Part shown: positions 62,724 to 64,000 of the stretch, piece after piece
Position numbering within the stretch: the stretch's first letter is position 1
Layout of the letters: every line of letters begins with the position of its first letter
Origin: Betaproteobacteria bacterium SCN1
Lineage (GTDB): Bacteria > Pseudomonadota > Gammaproteobacteria > Burkholderiales > Thiobacillaceae
Assembly (NCBI GenBank): GCA_008923315.1
Contig: WBSF01000008.1
Location: forward strand, 474,705-538,704
DNA length: 64,000 nt
Reading direction: 5' to 3'
Translations under genes and position numbers: made by a program
Notes under the pieces: model-generated
Told to the model about the DNA's origin: nothing
Seen by the model: the letters and a program-made list of their open reading frames with translations, nothing else
The model's database searches: none

Positions 62724-62898
62724 CTGAAGGAAGACCGCCCCCGGCAAACATGTGCATCCCTCGCTTTGCCCGGCTCGTTTTGCCTTGGGGAGATCAGCGG
62801 CAACGGGGTAACACACAGTGTCCGCTTATCGGCCGAAGCGGCCTGTCAGGCTGACCGCTTCATATGACCGGTCTTCGCCACTTGCCGGTCAAAGCAAC
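62724..62898. other. Non-coding junction between the exporter operon and the cassette array
   Basis: I see no gene in this stretch. It contains GGCAAA/TTTGCC arms near 62745-62777, a weak terminator candidate for the exporter operon, and GC-rich inverted motifs between 62826 and 62890 (GGCCGAAGCGGCC; GACCGG/CCGGTC). The latter could be remains of an older cassette. Confidence 0.4.
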
Positions 62899-62962
62899 AT
62901 TCAACGTTTGAGCTCAGGCCGCGGCCCGTCAGGGCCGTCGCGCCTGCAGCGAATTGTTAGCC
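62899..62962 (-). repeat. attC-like recombination site of the 83-aa cassette
   Basis: Read on the minus strand it starts GGCTAAC (62962-62956) and ends GTTGAAT (62905-62899), fitting the R-Y-Y-Y-A-A-C ... G-T-T-R-R-R-Y core sites of integron attC elements. Inside are the arms CTGCAGGC/GCCTGAG and a CGGCCC/GGGCCG central stem. AACAATTCG after the first core is common in attC sites. The dyad is imperfect. Confidence 0.7.
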
Positions 62963-62983
62963 CGCGTTGCGCCGGCCCATGAA

Positions 62984-63235
62984 TTAGCAGACATGACCAT
63001 AGGGTCCAACGTAAAGCGGGATCTTCTGCGAATCGCACCAGGCCGCCAACTGCGTCCGAACTGTTTCCCAGTATGGCTTGGCCCAGACAGGCGCTTCACG
63101 CTCCCACGTATCTTCGGTTGGGAAGTCTACAGAGACGACTCCCATAGGCATGGTAATCACGAAGGACCCAAGATCACAGGAGCAAACTAGCTCCTCCTTC
63201 CACCGTGGCTGAAACCGAAACGTTGGTGTCTGCAC
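62984..63235 (-). CDS. Orphan gene-cassette protein
   Basis: 83-aa protein of unknown function lying between two attC-like sites. The start is GTG 63235, with AAGGA seven bases ahead, placed directly after the cassette boundary as is typical of integron cassettes. It is rich in tryptophan and cysteine (WKEELVCSCDLGSFVITMP; APVWAKPYWETVRTQLAAWC) and ends GPYGHVC. No signal peptide or membrane segment is visible. I do not recognise a domain. Confidence 0.65.
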   Translation of the reverse strand: MQTPTFRFQPRWKEELVCSCDLGSFVITMPMGVVSVDFPTEDTWEREAPVWAKPYWETVRTQLAAWCDSQKIPLYVGPYGHVC

Positions 63236-63251
63236 AGGCTAATCCTTAGCG

Positions 63252-63317
63252 GGCTAACGCCCAGGTTCAGCCGCGGCCCCGCGAAGCGGGGACGTCGGCT
63301 GGAACCTGTTGTTAGGA
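63252..63317 (-). repeat. attC site of the transporter cassette
   Basis: On the minus strand it begins TCCTAAC (63317-63311) and ends GTTAGCC (63258-63252). Long arms CAGGTTCCAGCCG and CGGCTGAACCTG pair with one extra base in the left arm, the asymmetry that sets attC orientation. The central stem CCCCGC-TTC-GCGGGG carries the typical GCTTCGCGG loop region. The stop codon of the transporter gene lies inside the first core site, as in many cassettes. Confidence 0.85.
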
Positions 63318-63917
63318 GACTTTCGCCAACTCACTGCGTGCATCACTGATGATGAGGACTCCGCCGCGAATGACCAAGGCTGCTATGACGGAACCAATGA
63401 TGAGATCGGGCAAAGCAGAACCAAAATAGGCGACAAGAACACCAGCGGCGATGACTCCTAAATTGGCTAGAACATCATTGGTGGAGAATATCCAGCTAGC
63501 CCTCATATGAACCTCACCCTCGCGGTGCTTTGACAGAAGGGCGAGGCAGCATAAATTTGCGACGAGTGCTAGCGCGCCAAAACCCATCATGAGGAGTGAT
63601 TGTGGCTCAACACCTGAGATGAAGTGACGAGCTACCTCAACGACAACGCCAACGCCAAGCGCGAGCTGGAATATGCCACTGAGGTAAGCGGCCTTGGCTT
63701 TATGTGTAACAGAGCGGCCAACAGCATAAAGGCCGATGCCATACACGGCAGCATCAGCAAACATGTCTAATGAATCGGCGATGAGGCCGGTGGAATGGGC
63801 CAAGAAACCGGCAATACTCTCAACTAAGAACATGACGGCGTTGATGGCAAGCAAGGCCCACAAGACCTTCGCCTGTTCCGGGCCAGCGGTTTCAACTTCA
63901 CATTCGCACGAAGACAC
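63312..63917 (-). CDS. Cation diffusion facilitator transporter, membrane domain only
   Basis: 201-aa CDF-type protein with about five or six transmembrane helices. Helix 2 holds the metal-site motif STGLIADSLDMFADA. A later helix reads STNDVLANLGVIAAGVLVAY, where ND replaces the more usual H/D pair. The cytoplasmic C-terminal domain of normal CDF proteins (about 300 aa) is absent, since the gene ends in the attC site. The N-terminus is cysteine-bearing (SSCECEVE). The start is GTG 63917 after AGGAGGG. Base composition is visibly less GC-rich than neighbours, indicating transfer. The ion is probably a divalent metal. Confidence 0.85.
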   Translation of the reverse strand: MSSCECEVETAGPEQAKVLWALLAINAVMFLVESIAGFLAHSTGLIADSLDMFADAAVYGIGLYAVGRSVTHKAKAAYLSGIFQLALGVGVVVEVARHFISGVEPQSLLMMGFGALALVANLCCLALLSKHREGEVHMRASWIFSTNDVLANLGVIAAGVLVAYFGSALPDLIIGSVIAALVIRGGVLIISDARSELAKVS

Positions 63918-63935
63918 GAACCCTCCTAAAAAGAC

Positions 63936-64000
63936 GCCTAACGAGGCTGTAGAAAAAGCCCCAAAAACATCACCCCCCGCATCTTGCCCCAGCCCCCCGC
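63936..64000 (-). repeat. Start of a further cassette boundary, cut by the window edge
   Basis: GTTAGGC on the minus strand (63942-63936) lies just ahead of the transporter start and marks the cassette junction. Upstream bases (AGCCTC, then a G-rich stretch) run to the window end without a clear attC dyad, so the site may be the end of a different attC type, an attI site or a disrupted junction. Confidence 0.45.

Overview
The window reads as chromosomal DNA of a high-GC, polarly or laterally flagellated betaproteobacterium, most likely from the Rhodocyclales/Nitrosomonadales side of the class. The reasons are the high GC content, the flagellar and chemotaxis gene order, a PEP-CTERM protein, CheD/CheZ in one chemotaxis locus, and classical sigma-28 type promoter sequences. 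This placement is inferred from gene content; no marker gene such as 16S rRNA is present.

Layout. 1-9.6 kb holds housekeeping and accessory genes: the 5' end of uvrB, an aspartate-type aminotransferase, a YihY/BrkB membrane protein fused to a cyclic-nucleotide-binding domain, a Y-family DNA polymerase, tRNA-Asn, a PEP-CTERM protein, a HIT hydrolase, a RES/Xre toxin-antitoxin pair and a NarL-type two-component system. 9.7-53.6 kb is almost one continuous motility island: a GGDEF protein; fliC-flaG-fliD-fliS-fliT with a second FliK-like/FlhB-like pair; a PilZ flagellar brake and cheV; fliE; fliFGHIJK and fliLMNOPQR; cheYZ; cheBDR with three chemoreceptors; cheW-cheA-cheY2 and a small CheZ-like protein; flgLKJIHGFEDCB; and divergent flgA-flgMN. 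53.7-62.7 kb holds a rhodanese, chrBA chromate resistance, mnmC and a MacAB-like exporter with two separate permeases. 62.9-64.0 kb is an integron-type cassette array, with attC-like sites, an 83-aa orphan cassette and a cassette encoding a short cation-diffusion-facilitator transporter.

How the genes work together. The fli and flg genes supply nearly a whole flagellum: the MS ring, switch, most of the export gate, rod, hook, filament and their chaperones. flhA, the full-length flhB, fliA, motAB and any master regulator are not in the window. Receptors signal through CheW/CheA to two CheY proteins. CheB, CheR, CheD and CheV adjust adaptation. CheZ, and probably the small CheZ-like protein, remove the signal. 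The GGDEF protein and the PilZ brake suggest c-di-GMP control of swimming.

The most notable observations are: (1) a 147-aa protein beside cheY2 that keeps the CheZ catalytic D-x-T-x-Q motif and ends in a CheZ-like acidic/hydrophobic tail; (2) very long stretches of identical DNA among the three receptor genes, indicating gene conversion; (3) sigma-28-like promoters in front of late genes and also in front of fliF and fliL; (4) the cassette array at the right edge. I found no CRISPR array, prophage or intact insertion sequence.
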